64,000 nt of DNA from Metabacillus litoralis (GTDB lineage: Bacteria; Bacillota; Bacilli; Bacillales; Bacillaceae): positions 310,001-374,000 of the forward strand of contig NZ_VOQF01000001.1 in assembly GCF_007994985.1 (NCBI RefSeq). The letters run 5' to 3'. Within the stretch, counting starts at the first letter, position 1; each line of letters begins with the position of its first letter. The notes beneath the pieces were generated by a model. The model worked only from the letters and a program-made list of their open reading frames with translations. It did not search any database and was not told the origin of the DNA. This document shows positions 45,141 to 53,952 of this stretch, piece after piece. A program made the position numbers and the translations under genes.

Positions 45141-46142
45141 TTATTTTCCTTCAACAACTTCTTTTAATATTTCATAGGCACGCTTTTGTTTACCTTCATC
45201 ATACATATAAGAAACAGCCATAATCTCATCTACTGCATATTTTTCTTGGAAGCTTGTTAGCTGTTCGCGAATTGTTTCTTTACTTCCTTGTAATGATACA
45301 CTTGTCATCGATTTTGCCATCTCTTTTTCAGATGGTGACCAAATTCCTTCCATACTATCAACAGGTTGACGCAATGGGTTTGACGTGCCACGAACAACAT
45401 TTAAGAAAAATTGCTGCATAGTTGTTGCTTCACGATTTGCTTCCTCATCACTTTCTGCTGCTATTAGATTCACACATACCATCATATAAGGTTTATCTAA
45501 ATATGGAGAGGGCTGGAATTTACTTCTGTAAATTGAAATGGCTTCTTCCATAAATCTTGGGGCAAAATGTGATGCAAAGACATAAGGCAATCCTAATTTT
45601 GCTGCTAAATAAGCAGAATCAGTTGAAGATCCTAATATATAAATTGGTACATGTGTATTAACACCAGGATAAGCTTTTACATAATCCTGATTCTCTTCTG
45701 GACCGAAATATGTGAGCAATTGTTTCACATCATCGGGAAAAGTGTAAACTGAATCATTTTGAGAACGTCTTAATGCATTTGCAGTATTCATATCAGTACC
45801 TGGTGCACGACCTAATCCTAAATCTAATCGATCAGGATAAATCGCTGCCATTGTTCCAAATTGTTCAGCTACAACTAATGGTGAATGATTAGGAAGCATA
45901 ATTCCACCAGATCCAACACGTATTTTTTCAGTATGTTCTAAAGTATGCTTTATTAAAATTGAAGTTGCCGAACTAACAAGTGTTTTCGTATTATGATGCT
46001 CAGCTATCCAATATCTGCTATAGCCCATATCTTCTGTTGCTTTTGCAAGATCAATCATTGACTCAATCGCTTCTTTTGTACCCTGCCCTTCACGAATAGG
46101 AGCAAGATTCAAAACGGAAACGGGAATTTTTATATTTGGCAT
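45141..46142 (-). CDS. LLM class flavin-dependent oxidoreductase
   Basis: This 333-residue luciferase-like protein contains [18 protein letters not shown] near the N-terminus, [12 protein letters not shown] near 41 and [20 protein letters not shown] near 75. [11 protein letters not shown] near 105 and [19 protein letters not shown] near 165 follow. This wording is that of the MsnO8/YvbT/YtmO-like group. I took the ATG at 46142 with AAAGGA upstream rather than an in-frame ATG eight codons earlier. The physiological substrate is unknown. Confidence 0.87.
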   Translation of the reverse strand: MPNIKIPVSVLNLAPIREGQGTKEAIESMIDLAKATEDMGYSRYWIAEHHNTKTLVSSATSILIKHTLEHTEKIRVGSGGIMLPNHSPLVVAEQFGTMAAIYPDRLDLGLGRAPGTDMNTANALRRSQNDSVYTFPDDVKQLLTYFGPEENQDYVKAYPGVNTHVPIYILGSSTDSAYLAAKLGLPYVFASHFAPRFMEEAISIYRSKFQPSPYLDKPYMMVCVNLIAAESDEEANREATTMQQFFLNVVRGTSNPLRQPVDSMEGIWSPSEKEMAKSMTSVSLQGSKETIREQLTSFQEKYAVDEIMAVSYMYDEGKQKRAYEILKEVVEGK

Positions 46143-46232
46143 TATAATTTGTCCTTTCATCTTCAAGTATCGATTCTATCGTAACAATTTCTGCAAAGAA
46201 AACAAATTAATATGCTTGTAAAATAATATGTA

Positions 46233-46994
46233 CTATACTTTTTCTATTGAGAATTCAAATTCTCTCTCGTTATAAGTTTTACCAGTAAACGTTCTTTCTA
46301 TAAACTCTACTTTTTCTCTATTCATACACAGTACAGTAGATGATCTAGTCCCATAATTCTCTGTAGAAATAAATAAGGGTGAAAGCCATCTTTCCCATTC
46401 TAAAGTAACACCTGTTCGAGGTAATTCATCATCCTCTGCTTGCTCAGCATTAAACAAAATCCTAAAAAGACAATCCTTTAAATCACCTTTGTTTTTCAAA
46501 CACTTTTCAAGACCCTTTTTACCTTTTTGAACTTTTGGCCAATTTGTATTTAAAAGATGATTGCTTAAACCATAAATTCCTGGTTGAAGATGGTAGAGTT
46601 TATTTTCTATATTAGAATAATAATAAAGAGCATTTTTATCACCAACTAGTAAATTAAAACCTGGATATTGGGATGAATCACGTTTGATGATCTCTAAATA
46701 ACTTTCTGGTGAGCAATCACCTTTTAAAAATCCACTTACTAATTCTCCACGTGATCTCTTATAATCCTTACTTTCGGCATGATCACGATAATTTGTAAGT
46801 GCCGCAAAGCGACCCTGTTTTGTAACCCCCATCCATGTTCCCATCTTTTCTAAATCTCTACCAGCCAGAACATGTGGAGCTTCTTCCCAAAAATCAGCTT
46901 GTGCAGTTCCTCTTTTATAAAACTCATCCCGATTGGCTGCAATAACCAAATCAAAATTTGAATCAACTTTATAAGCAAAATTAATTAAACACAT
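46233..46994 (-). CDS. NRDE-family (TANGO2-like) protein
   Basis: A 253-residue protein opening with MCLINFAYK and carrying the NRDE tetrapeptide (AANRDEFYKRG, near residue 19), followed by GTWMGVTKQGRFAALTNYRD, the classical start of the NRDE/TANGO2 family. The N-terminal Cys suggests an N-terminal-nucleophile-like fold. Eukaryotic TANGO2 has been tied to Golgi organisation and haem handling; the bacterial role is unclear. It is a single gene. Confidence 0.88.
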   Translation of the reverse strand: MCLINFAYKVDSNFDLVIAANRDEFYKRGTAQADFWEEAPHVLAGRDLEKMGTWMGVTKQGRFAALTNYRDHAESKDYKRSRGELVSGFLKGDCSPESYLEIIKRDSSQYPGFNLLVGDKNALYYYSNIENKLYHLQPGIYGLSNHLLNTNWPKVQKGKKGLEKCLKNKGDLKDCLFRILFNAEQAEDDELPRTGVTLEWERWLSPLFISTENYGTRSSTVLCMNREKVEFIERTFTGKTYNEREFEFSIEKV

Positions 46995-47296
46995 GATAAA
47001 TGCCTACTTTCTTTTATAACTAAAATATTTAAATGGTTTATCACATACGAAAATATGTTGAAGACTTAACTATGAATTCAATTGAAGTTAATCAGCTCAA
47101 TAATGATCCTATTCAAATCATTTTAAAGGGATCAAGTTAATTCAATAACACGAGGAACTAACTATAAGCTAAAATATATTGGTTAATATCTGTTCATTTA
47201 TATTGAATATGCACATTATGCAGTGAAAAAAGCAATTGAATAAAAAAAACTTATAAGTGTTTATACAAAGGGCTATATCGGGGAATTGCAACAGAT

Positions 47297-47395
47297 ACTG
47301 TAATGGAAGCGGAAGGTACGAGACTCCTGAGAGCAGCGGGAAGCGAGCAACAGTCTTAAAATCTACGTTTCAAGAATCCCTGGTGCGAAAATTAA
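47297..47395 (+). repeat. Highly degenerate copy of the GC-rich palindromic repeat
   Basis: GTAATGGAAGCGGAAGGTAC and GAGACTCCTG, followed by GCAGCGGGAAGCGAG, echo the head of the repeat at 546, but the tail is not recognisable. It lies in a 570-bp non-coding gap (46995-47567) with no gene. Confidence 0.45.
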
Positions 47396-47446
47396 CCATC
47401 ACAATATTTGTTTAACAGCTAAAAAGTTTAAATAAATATCTTAAAC

Positions 47447-47487
47447 AAAAAAACTCTATTGCTATCATAGCAACAGAGTTTTTTATT
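47447..47487 (-). terminator. Terminator region downstream of serA
   Basis: AAAAAACTCTATTGCTAT pairs with ATAGCAACAGAGTTTTTT (one mismatch); both flanks have T/A runs. It lies about 80 bp after the serA stop. Confidence 0.85.
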
Positions 47488-47567
47488 ATTTTACTTTATA
47501 ATTTCCAAAGAAAACCAATAAGTATTTTTGTTGATTGTATTCCTAACTATAGAACTTGTAATAGATA

Positions 47568-48767
47568 TTAGATTAAACGAGTTGTTACAATTCCTTCAAT
47601 TTGTTTAATTTGATCTTCTAATTGAGGAATAATATCCCCATTTACTTTGTTATCAATATCAATCATTGTGTACGCATAATCTCCACGGCTTCTGTTTACC
47701 ATGTCAGCAATGTTTAAGTTGTAGCTTGAAATTGCCTGTGTAATTTGACCAACCATGTTTGGTACGTTTTTGTGGAAAGTCGCCACACGTCGCTTACCTG
47801 TGAAAGGAAGAGATGCATTTGGAAAATTCACTGAATTTTTAATGTTTCCAGTTTCCAAGAAGTCTTTAACTTGACGAGCTGCCATAATTGCACAGTTTTC
47901 CTCAGATTCTTTTGTAGAAGCACCAAGATGTGGAATAGGAACAACATTTTTCATCTTTAATACATTTTCATTTGGGAAATCAGTAATATACTTACCAACT
48001 TTTCCACTTTCAAGAGCAGCTTTCATATCAGCTTCGTTCACAAGCTCACCACGAGAAAAGTTTAAAATATGAACATCGTCCTTCATAATTCCGAATGTTT
48101 CTTCATTGAAAAGTCCTTTTGTTTCAGGTGTTAAAGGAACGTGAACTGTAATATAATCTGAGTTTGCAAATAACTGTTCTAGAGACATAGCACGTTGAAC
48201 TTTACGAGATAAGCTCCATGCAGTATCAACGGAAATAAATGGATCAAATCCGATTACATCCATATCTAATTCAAGTGCATCATTTGCTACAAGTGCACCG
48301 ATTGCACCTAAACCAATAACGCCAAGTGTCTTGCCTTTAATTTCTTTTCCAACAAATTGTTTTTTCCCAGCTTCAACAAGCTTTGGAATTTGATCTCCTT
48401 CATCAACAAGTGTCTTCGTCCAAGCTACACCAGCAAAAAGATTACGTGAAGAAGCCATTATTGTTGTAAGTACCATTTCTTTAACAGCATTTGCATTAGC
48501 ACCAGGTGTATTAAAAACAACAATACCTTGTTCAGTACATTTTTCAACAGGAATATTATTAACACCAGCACCAGCACGTGCAATCGCTTTTAACCGATTT
48601 GAAAATTCCATAGAATGCATGTTATAGCTACGTAAAACAATTGCATCAGGATTTTCACTTTCATTATCAATTGTAAAGTTATCATTGTTGAATACATTTA
48701 ACCCTACCTCTGCGATATTGTTAAGGGTTTTAATTGTTTTTACTTTGTCTAAAAGAATTGTACTCAT
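47568..48767 (-). CDS. serA: D-3-phosphoglycerate dehydrogenase (short type with ACT domain)
   Basis: A dehydrogenase of about 399 residues catalysing the first step of serine synthesis from 3-phosphoglycerate with NAD. The substrate-binding half has RAGAGVNNIP near 84, the NAD motif GVIGLGAIGALVAND near 146, the catalytic Arg in NFSRGELVNE near 232 and His in PHLGASTKES near 278. A C-terminal ACT domain (about 320-399) suits serine feedback. It is shorter than the B. subtilis enzyme, as it lacks the extra regulatory domain. AGGAG precedes the start. Expression is controlled by the ZTP riboswitch upstream. Confidence 0.9.
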   Translation of the reverse strand: MSTILLDKVKTIKTLNNIAEVGLNVFNNDNFTIDNESENPDAIVLRSYNMHSMEFSNRLKAIARAGAGVNNIPVEKCTEQGIVVFNTPGANANAVKEMVLTTIMASSRNLFAGVAWTKTLVDEGDQIPKLVEAGKKQFVGKEIKGKTLGVIGLGAIGALVANDALELDMDVIGFDPFISVDTAWSLSRKVQRAMSLEQLFANSDYITVHVPLTPETKGLFNEETFGIMKDDVHILNFSRGELVNEADMKAALESGKVGKYITDFPNENVLKMKNVVPIPHLGASTKESEENCAIMAARQVKDFLETGNIKNSVNFPNASLPFTGKRRVATFHKNVPNMVGQITQAISSYNLNIADMVNRSRGDYAYTMIDIDNKVNGDIIPQLEDQIKQIEGIVTTRLI

Positions 48768-48877
48768 CATGATCTCCTCTTTCCAAATATGTTTTTAATT
48801 TTAAGAATATTTGTATTTTACTAGAATAATTGAATCTAAGCAGAATTTCAACTTAAATATCACGATCTAATAAACAG

Positions 48878-48980
48878 AAAAAGGTAAGGGAGAAATTTCC
48901 CTTACCTCTGCCCAGGCGAACGGCTACGACACTATATGCTCCCTCACGGTAATCCGCGTTTCGCCAGTTACATATAGTCT
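48878..48980 (-). ncRNA. ZTP (pfl) riboswitch with terminator, upstream of serA
   Basis: Read toward serA, ACTATATG pairs with GCATATAGT around ACTGGCGAAACGCGG, ATTA and CCGTGAGGGAGC. The conserved TTCGCCTGGGCA follows, its CGCC able to pair with the GGCG loop strand as in the ZTP pseudoknot. Directly after comes GGTAAGGGA, a loop, TCCCTTACC and TTTTT, a terminator overlapping the switch end. These blocks are the ZTP/pfl consensus (ACUGGCG...GGGAGC...CGCCUGGGCA). ZTP signals shortage of 10-formyl-tetrahydrofolate, and the riboswitch turns expression on. The gene start lies about 110 bp downstream. Confidence 0.9.
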
Positions 48981-48994
48981 TTAGATTTATTTAT

Positions 48995-49022
48995 ATTCTA
49001 CCATATTTCGTTGTAACTTCAA
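48995..49022 (-). promoter_or_regulatory. Probable SigA promoter of the ZTP-serA transcript
   Basis: On the minus strand TTGAAG is followed after 16 bp by TAGAAT, ending about 15 bp before the first riboswitch stem. The transcript would start near 48988. Confidence 0.6.
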
Positions 49023-49272
49023 GTTAATTTTATAGAATTTTCTATTTTTAGTGAATCTCGCTGTTGGTAAATGACAATCGGTCGGAATTTGTATGTTTAC
49101 CACTGAGAATAAATAAAATCTAACACAGTTAAATTGGATCATATCAGCTTGAACTGAAGTATTTATATTTACAGAACACACAGCTTCTTTGCTTAAACGT
49201 GTATAATTCTGTCAGTTTATGCGCTTGCCTAGGAAATAATTTAATTTATCTTCTATATATTTCTCTTTATTT

Positions 49273-49770
49273 TTATCTTAGATTATAAAAAAACACTTCT
49301 CGCTTCAACACCACCTTACCTCTTCCTCTAACAATAATTTCATATGTTTCTTTTTCCGTAAGCAAGTGTGGAAGATTTTTCGAAGTAATTACAGAATTAG
49401 CATCATCTATTAATTCACCTAGAATTATGTCCTGATCATTTACTTTAGCTATTTTCGATAGAGATGTATTCAAATAATAGATAATTGTTTGATCTTCGTA
49501 ATCAATTGAAATTGATTTATAGCTTGGATAATTCGCTTTCAACTTTTCATCTATCTCAAATGTGATATTCATCAATTGATCTTCTACAGTAAAAATAATT
49601 GGTTCTCCAACATTACCAGTTACCCGATATTTTTCGTCATAATACACAAACATAACGAAAACTATAATAACGCACAAAACTTCTAGCGTATATTTAGTTT
49701 TATACTTTTTCATTGCTATTTTCTCTTTATATTTTTCCTGTAATACTCTCCTTTTTGAATTAGTATTCAT
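49273..49770 (-). CDS. Hypothetical membrane-anchored protein
   Basis: The 165-residue protein has a basic N-terminus (residues 1-27), one transmembrane helix (LEVLCVIIVFVMFVYY) and an extracytoplasmic domain of about 115 residues with mixed alpha/beta character, ending in KVVLKREVFFYNLR. No family is recognised. AAGGAG lies 6 bp before the ATG. It lies 78 bp after another small membrane protein gene in the same direction. Its function is unknown. Confidence 0.6.
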   Translation of the reverse strand: MNTNSKRRVLQEKYKEKIAMKKYKTKYTLEVLCVIIVFVMFVYYDEKYRVTGNVGEPIIFTVEDQLMNITFEIDEKLKANYPSYKSISIDYEDQTIIYYLNTSLSKIAKVNDQDIILGELIDDANSVITSKNLPHLLTEKETYEIIVRGRGKVVLKREVFFYNLR

Positions 49771-49847
49771 ATGTACTCCTTCATAAGCATTTGTTTTGTT
49801 CTGTTTCTAAACACCAATTAAAACAAATCACGATAATTTGGAGCAAT

Positions 49848-50132
49848 TTAGTTAACTGTTTTATTTTTTGTTTTTAAAGCTGATCGACTAATAATAAAAA
49901 ACCCGCCTCCTATCGCAAGAAAGCTAGCGATGAAGAATCCTATTGCATATTTGGGTATTTCTTTTGCTTGAACTGAATCATTTATTTTTAAACCAAAAAA
50001 ATCGATACCAATACCGTTACCATTAACATTAGTAGCAACAAGCCACAATTCTGTTGCTTTGCTTATAAGTAAAATAGCAAGAACTGAAAGCATACTAAAA
50101 AATAGTAATCTGTAAAAAAAATTCATGATCAT
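49848..50132 (-). CDS. Hypothetical two-helix membrane protein
   Basis: About 94 residues with two transmembrane helices (RLLFFSMLSVLAILLIS and YAIGFFIASFLAIGGGFFII) joined by an external loop (TNVNGNGIGIDFFGLKIND). It resembles small DUF3955-type proteins but this is not certain. The ATG was chosen after AAAGGTGG; an earlier in-frame start at 50180 has no site. It may be co-expressed with the following membrane-anchored protein. Confidence 0.55.
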   Translation of the reverse strand: MIMNFFYRLLFFSMLSVLAILLISKATELWLVATNVNGNGIGIDFFGLKINDSVQAKEIPKYAIGFFIASFLAIGGGFFIISRSALKTKNKTVN

Positions 50133-50505
50133 ATTCCCACCTTTTCTATTAAACAAGCAATTCATATAACTTTTAAACATGTTAAATGGAACGTTTATAA
50201 CTATATTTTAACATAATTATCCATATAAGAATAATTTTCCCTAAAATATGTTTATTAAAATGTTACATTAAATTTAAGTCCACGTATTCATTTTTCTAAA
50301 CGGATAAAAGAAGAATTTAAAGGATTAACATTATTCCAATGTTGAACGTTGAACATTCTATGAAAACAGTATGGTTTCACAAAATTGTCACGAAACTTTT
50401 TTAAGAATAATTGATTACGGGACATACTAGTAGAGAAAAAGAAAGGAGGAAAGAAGTATTAAGTGGTAAGCCTCTTCTTATTTTAAGTACTTGGGAGGAA
50501 TTGAG

Positions 50506-50868
50506 ATGAGATTTATTGTACACTGTCAAAACTTCGTGATGTCAGAAGCTTTACAAACTTATCTTGAACAAAAAATCGTTTCTAGTCTTAATCTTCATTT
50601 ATCAGAATCTACCGCTTCCCCTATTATCATTTCTTTAGAAACTCGAAAAAAACAACATATTATTGAAGTGACCATTTTATCTAAACATTCAACAATTAGA
50701 GCTACACAACAATCTGATAACATGTATAAATCAATTGATATAGTTTCCATGAAGCTGAAAAAACAGGTTTTAACATATAAAAATAAAAAATTGACGAAAA
50801 GAAATAATAGACGTGACAAAATATTATTAAACAAACAGTACTTTAATGATGATTTATTTATAAGCTAG
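50506..50868 (+). CDS. Short HPF/RaiA-family ribosome-associated protein
   Basis: The 120-residue protein matches the N-terminal ribosome-binding domain of hibernation-promoting factors. MRFIVHCQNFVMSEALQTYL is followed by a beta strand with IIEVTILSKHSTIRATQQSD and NMYKSIDIVSMKLKKQVLTY, corresponding to the DMYASID and KLERQ motifs of the family. A basic tail (KNKKLTKRNNRRDK) follows. The C-terminal dimerisation domain of long HPF (about 190 residues in B. subtilis YvyD) is absent. GGGAGG precedes the ATG. The catalytic-site question does not arise; binding to 30S is inferred. Confidence 0.75.
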   Translation: MRFIVHCQNFVMSEALQTYLEQKIVSSLNLHLSESTASPIIISLETRKKQHIIEVTILSKHSTIRATQQSDNMYKSIDIVSMKLKKQVLTYKNKKLTKRNNRRDKILLNKQYFNDDLFIS

Positions 50869-50938
50869 TGAGGAAATTATTTTTAAATGTCAAACTTAAT
50901 TAGTATGAAATCAAGAGATTGGAAAATTATAAGGACAA

Positions 50939-50983
50939 CATAAGAAAACGAAGTGGTAACTATCTTCACTTCGTTTTCTTATG
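50939..50983. terminator. Strong hairpin after the HPF-like gene
   Basis: CATAAGAAAACGAAGTG pairs perfectly over 17 bp with CACTTCGTTTTCTTATG. The T-rich right arm can serve as a terminator. Confidence 0.85.
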
Positions 50984-51068
50984 TCTTGAGAATTTATGAT
51001 TTCTCAACATGAACCCATCGCTGAAAAACTTTGATATCTGCTGCATATAAAATTGCCTAGTGAACAAA

Positions 51069-51096
51069 CAAAAAGCTCCTTAATAAGGAGCTCTTA
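51069..51096 (-). terminator. Terminator of the 93-residue gene
   Basis: AAGAGCTCCTTATTAAGGAG on the minus strand forms a 9-10 bp stem followed by CTTTTTG. Confidence 0.85.
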
Positions 51097-51101
51097 GTAT
51101 A

Positions 51102-51383
51102 TTATCTTTTTAATTCAAATTCGTACTTTTTGTTAATTTTATCAGCAATACCTTCTAGGAAACCTGCGACTGTTAATTTTTCAATTTTACTTGAATACCA
51201 AGCAAGCTTTGCACCTTGATTCTTACCATTGTAATTAACTTCTAAAGGCCAATATTTTGCTGTAGCGTAAGTATAATCAAAATGAATATATAAATCTTTG
51301 CCTTCAGGACACTCAAGCAAAACCTTATAATTCGGATTTTTTCCTTCTTTGTTCAGTTTTACTTTTTTAATTTTTGCAAGCAT
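51102..51383 (-). CDS. Hypothetical 93-residue basic protein
   Basis: Family not recognised. It starts MLAKIKKVKLNKEGKNPNYK and ends GFLEGIADKINKKYEFELKR, with several beta-strand-like aromatic segments (LYIHFDYTYATAKYWPLEVN). There is no membrane segment or signal. AGGGG precedes the ATG and a terminator follows, so it is a real monocistronic gene. No functional clue comes from its neighbours. Confidence 0.65.
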   Translation of the reverse strand: MLAKIKKVKLNKEGKNPNYKVLLECPEGKDLYIHFDYTYATAKYWPLEVNYNGKNQGAKLAWYSSKIEKLTVAGFLEGIADKINKKYEFELKR

Positions 51384-51640
51384 AAAAGAGTCAGTCCCCT
51401 TATTTCATAGTAGTGTACTACCTATAATCATAACTCAAGTTACTATAATTTGCTAAAAAGATTTCAAATTTTAACTAACAACCTTGATACTCCTAATAAA
51501 TAAGCTTATTAGAGAGTCACTTAAAATAGAATACTTTTTTAAAATAGATCTAATTTTTATCATTTCAGTACAAGCATTCGGTTTTTTATGATTTTTTATG
51601 TTTATGGAAATAATTATATCACATTACATTAAACTCTGTA

Positions 51641-52747
51641 TCACAGCAAAGCATCAGCTTCAACAATCTCTAATGTTAAATTTCCATTTTTAGATAAATC
51701 AATTTCATATGGAGTTACCCTTTGACCTTCTTCATCCTGAATAATACGGATTTCTGGTCGACCTACTGAGCTGAAATTGTATTTAGTAACAATTCCTGTT
51801 CTGCCATCATTCAACTTGACTGTTAAGCCTTGAGGATAAATGGCAATACAATTTTTGAATAATTTTAACTGCTCTGTATCAAATTGTGTGCCACTACCAG
51901 AGTATAGAAGTTCCATCCCTTGATGTGGCAGCATTGCTGGGCGGTATACTCTATGACTTGTTACAGCATCAAAAACATCGGCTACACTTAAAATTTTTGC
52001 GTAAGGATGTATACGACTTCCTGTAATACCTCTTGGATAACCAGTACCATCTAAACGCTCATGGTGTTGAAGTGCACAGTGAGCAACAACTAATGGAACA
52101 CTATGGACTTTTCGTAAAATATCAAAACCTAACTCAGAGTGTGATTTCATTTGCTCAAATTCTTCTCTTGTTAGTCTACCAGGTTTATTTAGAACTTCTG
52201 GAGAAACAAAGATTTTACCAAGATCATGTAATAAAGCTCCTAGTCCAATTTCTTCAATTTGATTTTGTGGTAAATCATTTTCGATTGCAAGCTGACATGC
52301 ATAGATTGTCACATTTAGACTATGTGTATAAACATGATTTTCATGGATTTTTGTCGTTGCTAATAAATTAAGCACTGTAGGATTTTCAGTTAAACATGTA
52401 AGAATATCCTTAAAGATTTTTTGGAAACCGTTAACTGCCTTTTCAGTTTTAATCATTCCCTGAATACTTGGTTTCATAGTATTTATTTCAACAATTGTAT
52501 TCAAGCCCTCTGTAATCGTATTGGTAGCTTCATTAAGTAATTGGGCCGGAATAGATTCAACAATATCAATACCTTCTGAATCATTATCTTCTATGTACAC
52601 TGTATAAATATTTAAATTTTGTAATCTTTTTATAAAGCTGTTTGTGAGTTCAGTTCCCTTTGATAAAAGGATTTTTCCATTCTCACTATATATTGTTCTA
52701 CCTAATTTAATTCCAGATTGACACTTATTTAATCTAACTAAACGCAT
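51641..52747 (-). CDS. HD-GYP domain phosphodiesterase
   Basis: This 368-residue protein has an N-terminal domain of about 100 residues (with KGTELTNSFIKRLQNLNI, as in Bacillus HD-GYP proteins) followed by the HD-GYP domain: HSLNVTIYA near 142, HDLGKIFV near 170, HHERLDGTGYPRG near 227, ADVFDAVTSHRVYRP near 255. The metal-binding His/Asp residues and the GYP triad are intact, so c-di-GMP (or related dinucleotide) hydrolysis is likely. A C-terminal PilZ-like or unknown tail follows. GGAGA precedes the ATG. It is monocistronic. Confidence 0.9.
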   Translation of the reverse strand: MRLVRLNKCQSGIKLGRTIYSENGKILLSKGTELTNSFIKRLQNLNIYTVYIEDNDSEGIDIVESIPAQLLNEATNTITEGLNTIVEINTMKPSIQGMIKTEKAVNGFQKIFKDILTCLTENPTVLNLLATTKIHENHVYTHSLNVTIYACQLAIENDLPQNQIEEIGLGALLHDLGKIFVSPEVLNKPGRLTREEFEQMKSHSELGFDILRKVHSVPLVVAHCALQHHERLDGTGYPRGITGSRIHPYAKILSVADVFDAVTSHRVYRPAMLPHQGMELLYSGSGTQFDTEQLKLFKNCIAIYPQGLTVKLNDGRTGIVTKYNFSSVGRPEIRIIQDEEGQRVTPYEIDLSKNGNLTLEIVEADALL

Positions 52748-52969
52748 CTTATTTCTTTCTCCTGTCTTAACAAGTATTCTTGAAGGTTTTATATATTACA
52801 ATAAGAAATGCGTTTACAATCTTGTGCATTCTTTAACAATAAAGATTTTGTTGCTTTGAGTCGATTATAGTCAAATAATGTTACTATTTCAATCATATCA
52901 ATAAAATTCCTTTTATAAATTTTATGGAAAGGCAGATAGACTAAACAATTATTTCTTTGGCTCTGTTAA

Positions 52970-53200
52970 ACTTTGTTGTTGATTTCCGTTACAGGCATTC
53001 GCTTTCCCGGGAAAAAATGCAGTTCGTTTTTTCCTAGGGAACAATAATGAAAAAGCCTAACTGCCGGCTTTTTCAAAGGGCAATTCTTCCTAAGTCCGGG
53101 AGCCTCCTCGTAAGCTGCGCGCCTGTGGGGTCTCCCTTTGACACGCTTCTCTAAGCAGGAGTCTCATATATTCACCTCCAATCAACAATGTGCTAAAAAT
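52970..53200 (-). repeat. GC-rich palindromic repeat, inverted copy with an insertion
   Basis: The copy is in reverse orientation to those at 278-880, with GGAGCCTCCTCG, TGTGGGGTCTCCC and GCAGGAGTCTCA blocks. It is interrupted by an insert (about 53010-53090) carrying its own hairpin GAAAAAGCC/GGCTTTTTC. It lies in a 740-bp stretch (52748-53487) that has no convincing gene. Confidence 0.65.
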
Positions 53201-53487
53201 CAACATTAACCTTTAACATAGCCCTTTCTTTAAAAGGATCAACAATTCACCTTTGTTCCCCAGGGCTTAAATCTATGGCTAAAAGTTCCGACATAATTGC
53301 TTTTAGGTTAATCTAATTTAGGTAAGTATAATCCTCTTACAATTAACATTATTTGCGTATAAAAACCCAAAAGGTTTTGTAAGGGATTACATATGAATTA
53401 GTGATTGACACTCAAAAAAATTATGGCATAATTGTAATAGTTCAAATTAAAAAGGTTTTGCTTCTTTATGTTTTAGACTGATAGCTT

Positions 53488-53694
53488 ATGGAAATGTCTA
53501 CTAGACAAGTTCATAAGAAATCACACCGTTTTTCAATTTCTGAAGTGCCTTTTTACGATGAGGATAAATTTGAACATATAAGTAAAATTTTCAAAAATCA
53601 ACGATTTAATAAGGCTGTTTTCGTAAACTTTGTTGCTTTAACAACTCCAAGTAAAGAGCACTATATAAAGCATAGTGGCATCTTTTCTTCATAG
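53488..53694 (+). pseudogene. Short open frame fused into a MITE-like repeat
   Basis: An open frame of 68 codons starts MEMSTRQVHKKSHRFSISEV with no good ribosome binding site. From about codon 41 onward its sequence lies entirely inside the repeat copy F, so its C-terminal 28 residues are repeat-derived. It may be a gene truncated by the repeat insertion or a chance frame. No family is recognised. Confidence 0.25.
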
Positions 53695-53779
53695 GATAGT
53701 ACCTATTTTGCTATAAGGAACAATGTTTCTACTGCATAATTAGATCAATAAGCAACAATAATTCAGAAAAGAGCCTTTA
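53609..53779 (-). mobile_element. MITE-like repeat, copy F (reverse orientation)
   Basis: About 171 bp in reverse orientation. The left end is AAGGCTGTTTTCGTAAACTT then TGTTGCTTT, the core AGTGGCATCTTTTCTTC and the right end TTCAGAAAAGAGCCTTTA. Confidence 0.8.
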
Positions 53780-53832
53780 ATAATGAAATTCTATAAATTG
53801 GTAGCTTTAATAAACACTTAATGTGAGTATAT

Positions 53833-53882
53833 AAAGAGACCAACGATGATGTGTGTTTACACGATCTTCGTTGGTCTCTTTC
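53833..53882. terminator. Hairpin upstream of the OFA-family transporter gene
   Basis: AAAGAGACCAACGA pairs perfectly with TCGTTGGTCTCTTT around a 21-nt loop, followed by TCTTATG. It probably insulates the transporter gene. Confidence 0.7.
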
Positions 53883-53952
53883 TTATGTCATCCTAACTTA
53901 CATTAGTAATTATTATTTTATTGGTGATATTAAATTTTAAGGGGGTTTTACC

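Noticed and set aside
52033-52371. Plus-strand open frame of 112 codons inside the HD-GYP gene
   Set aside because: Antisense shadow of a conserved catalytic domain, His/Gln-rich product typical of a reverse reading.
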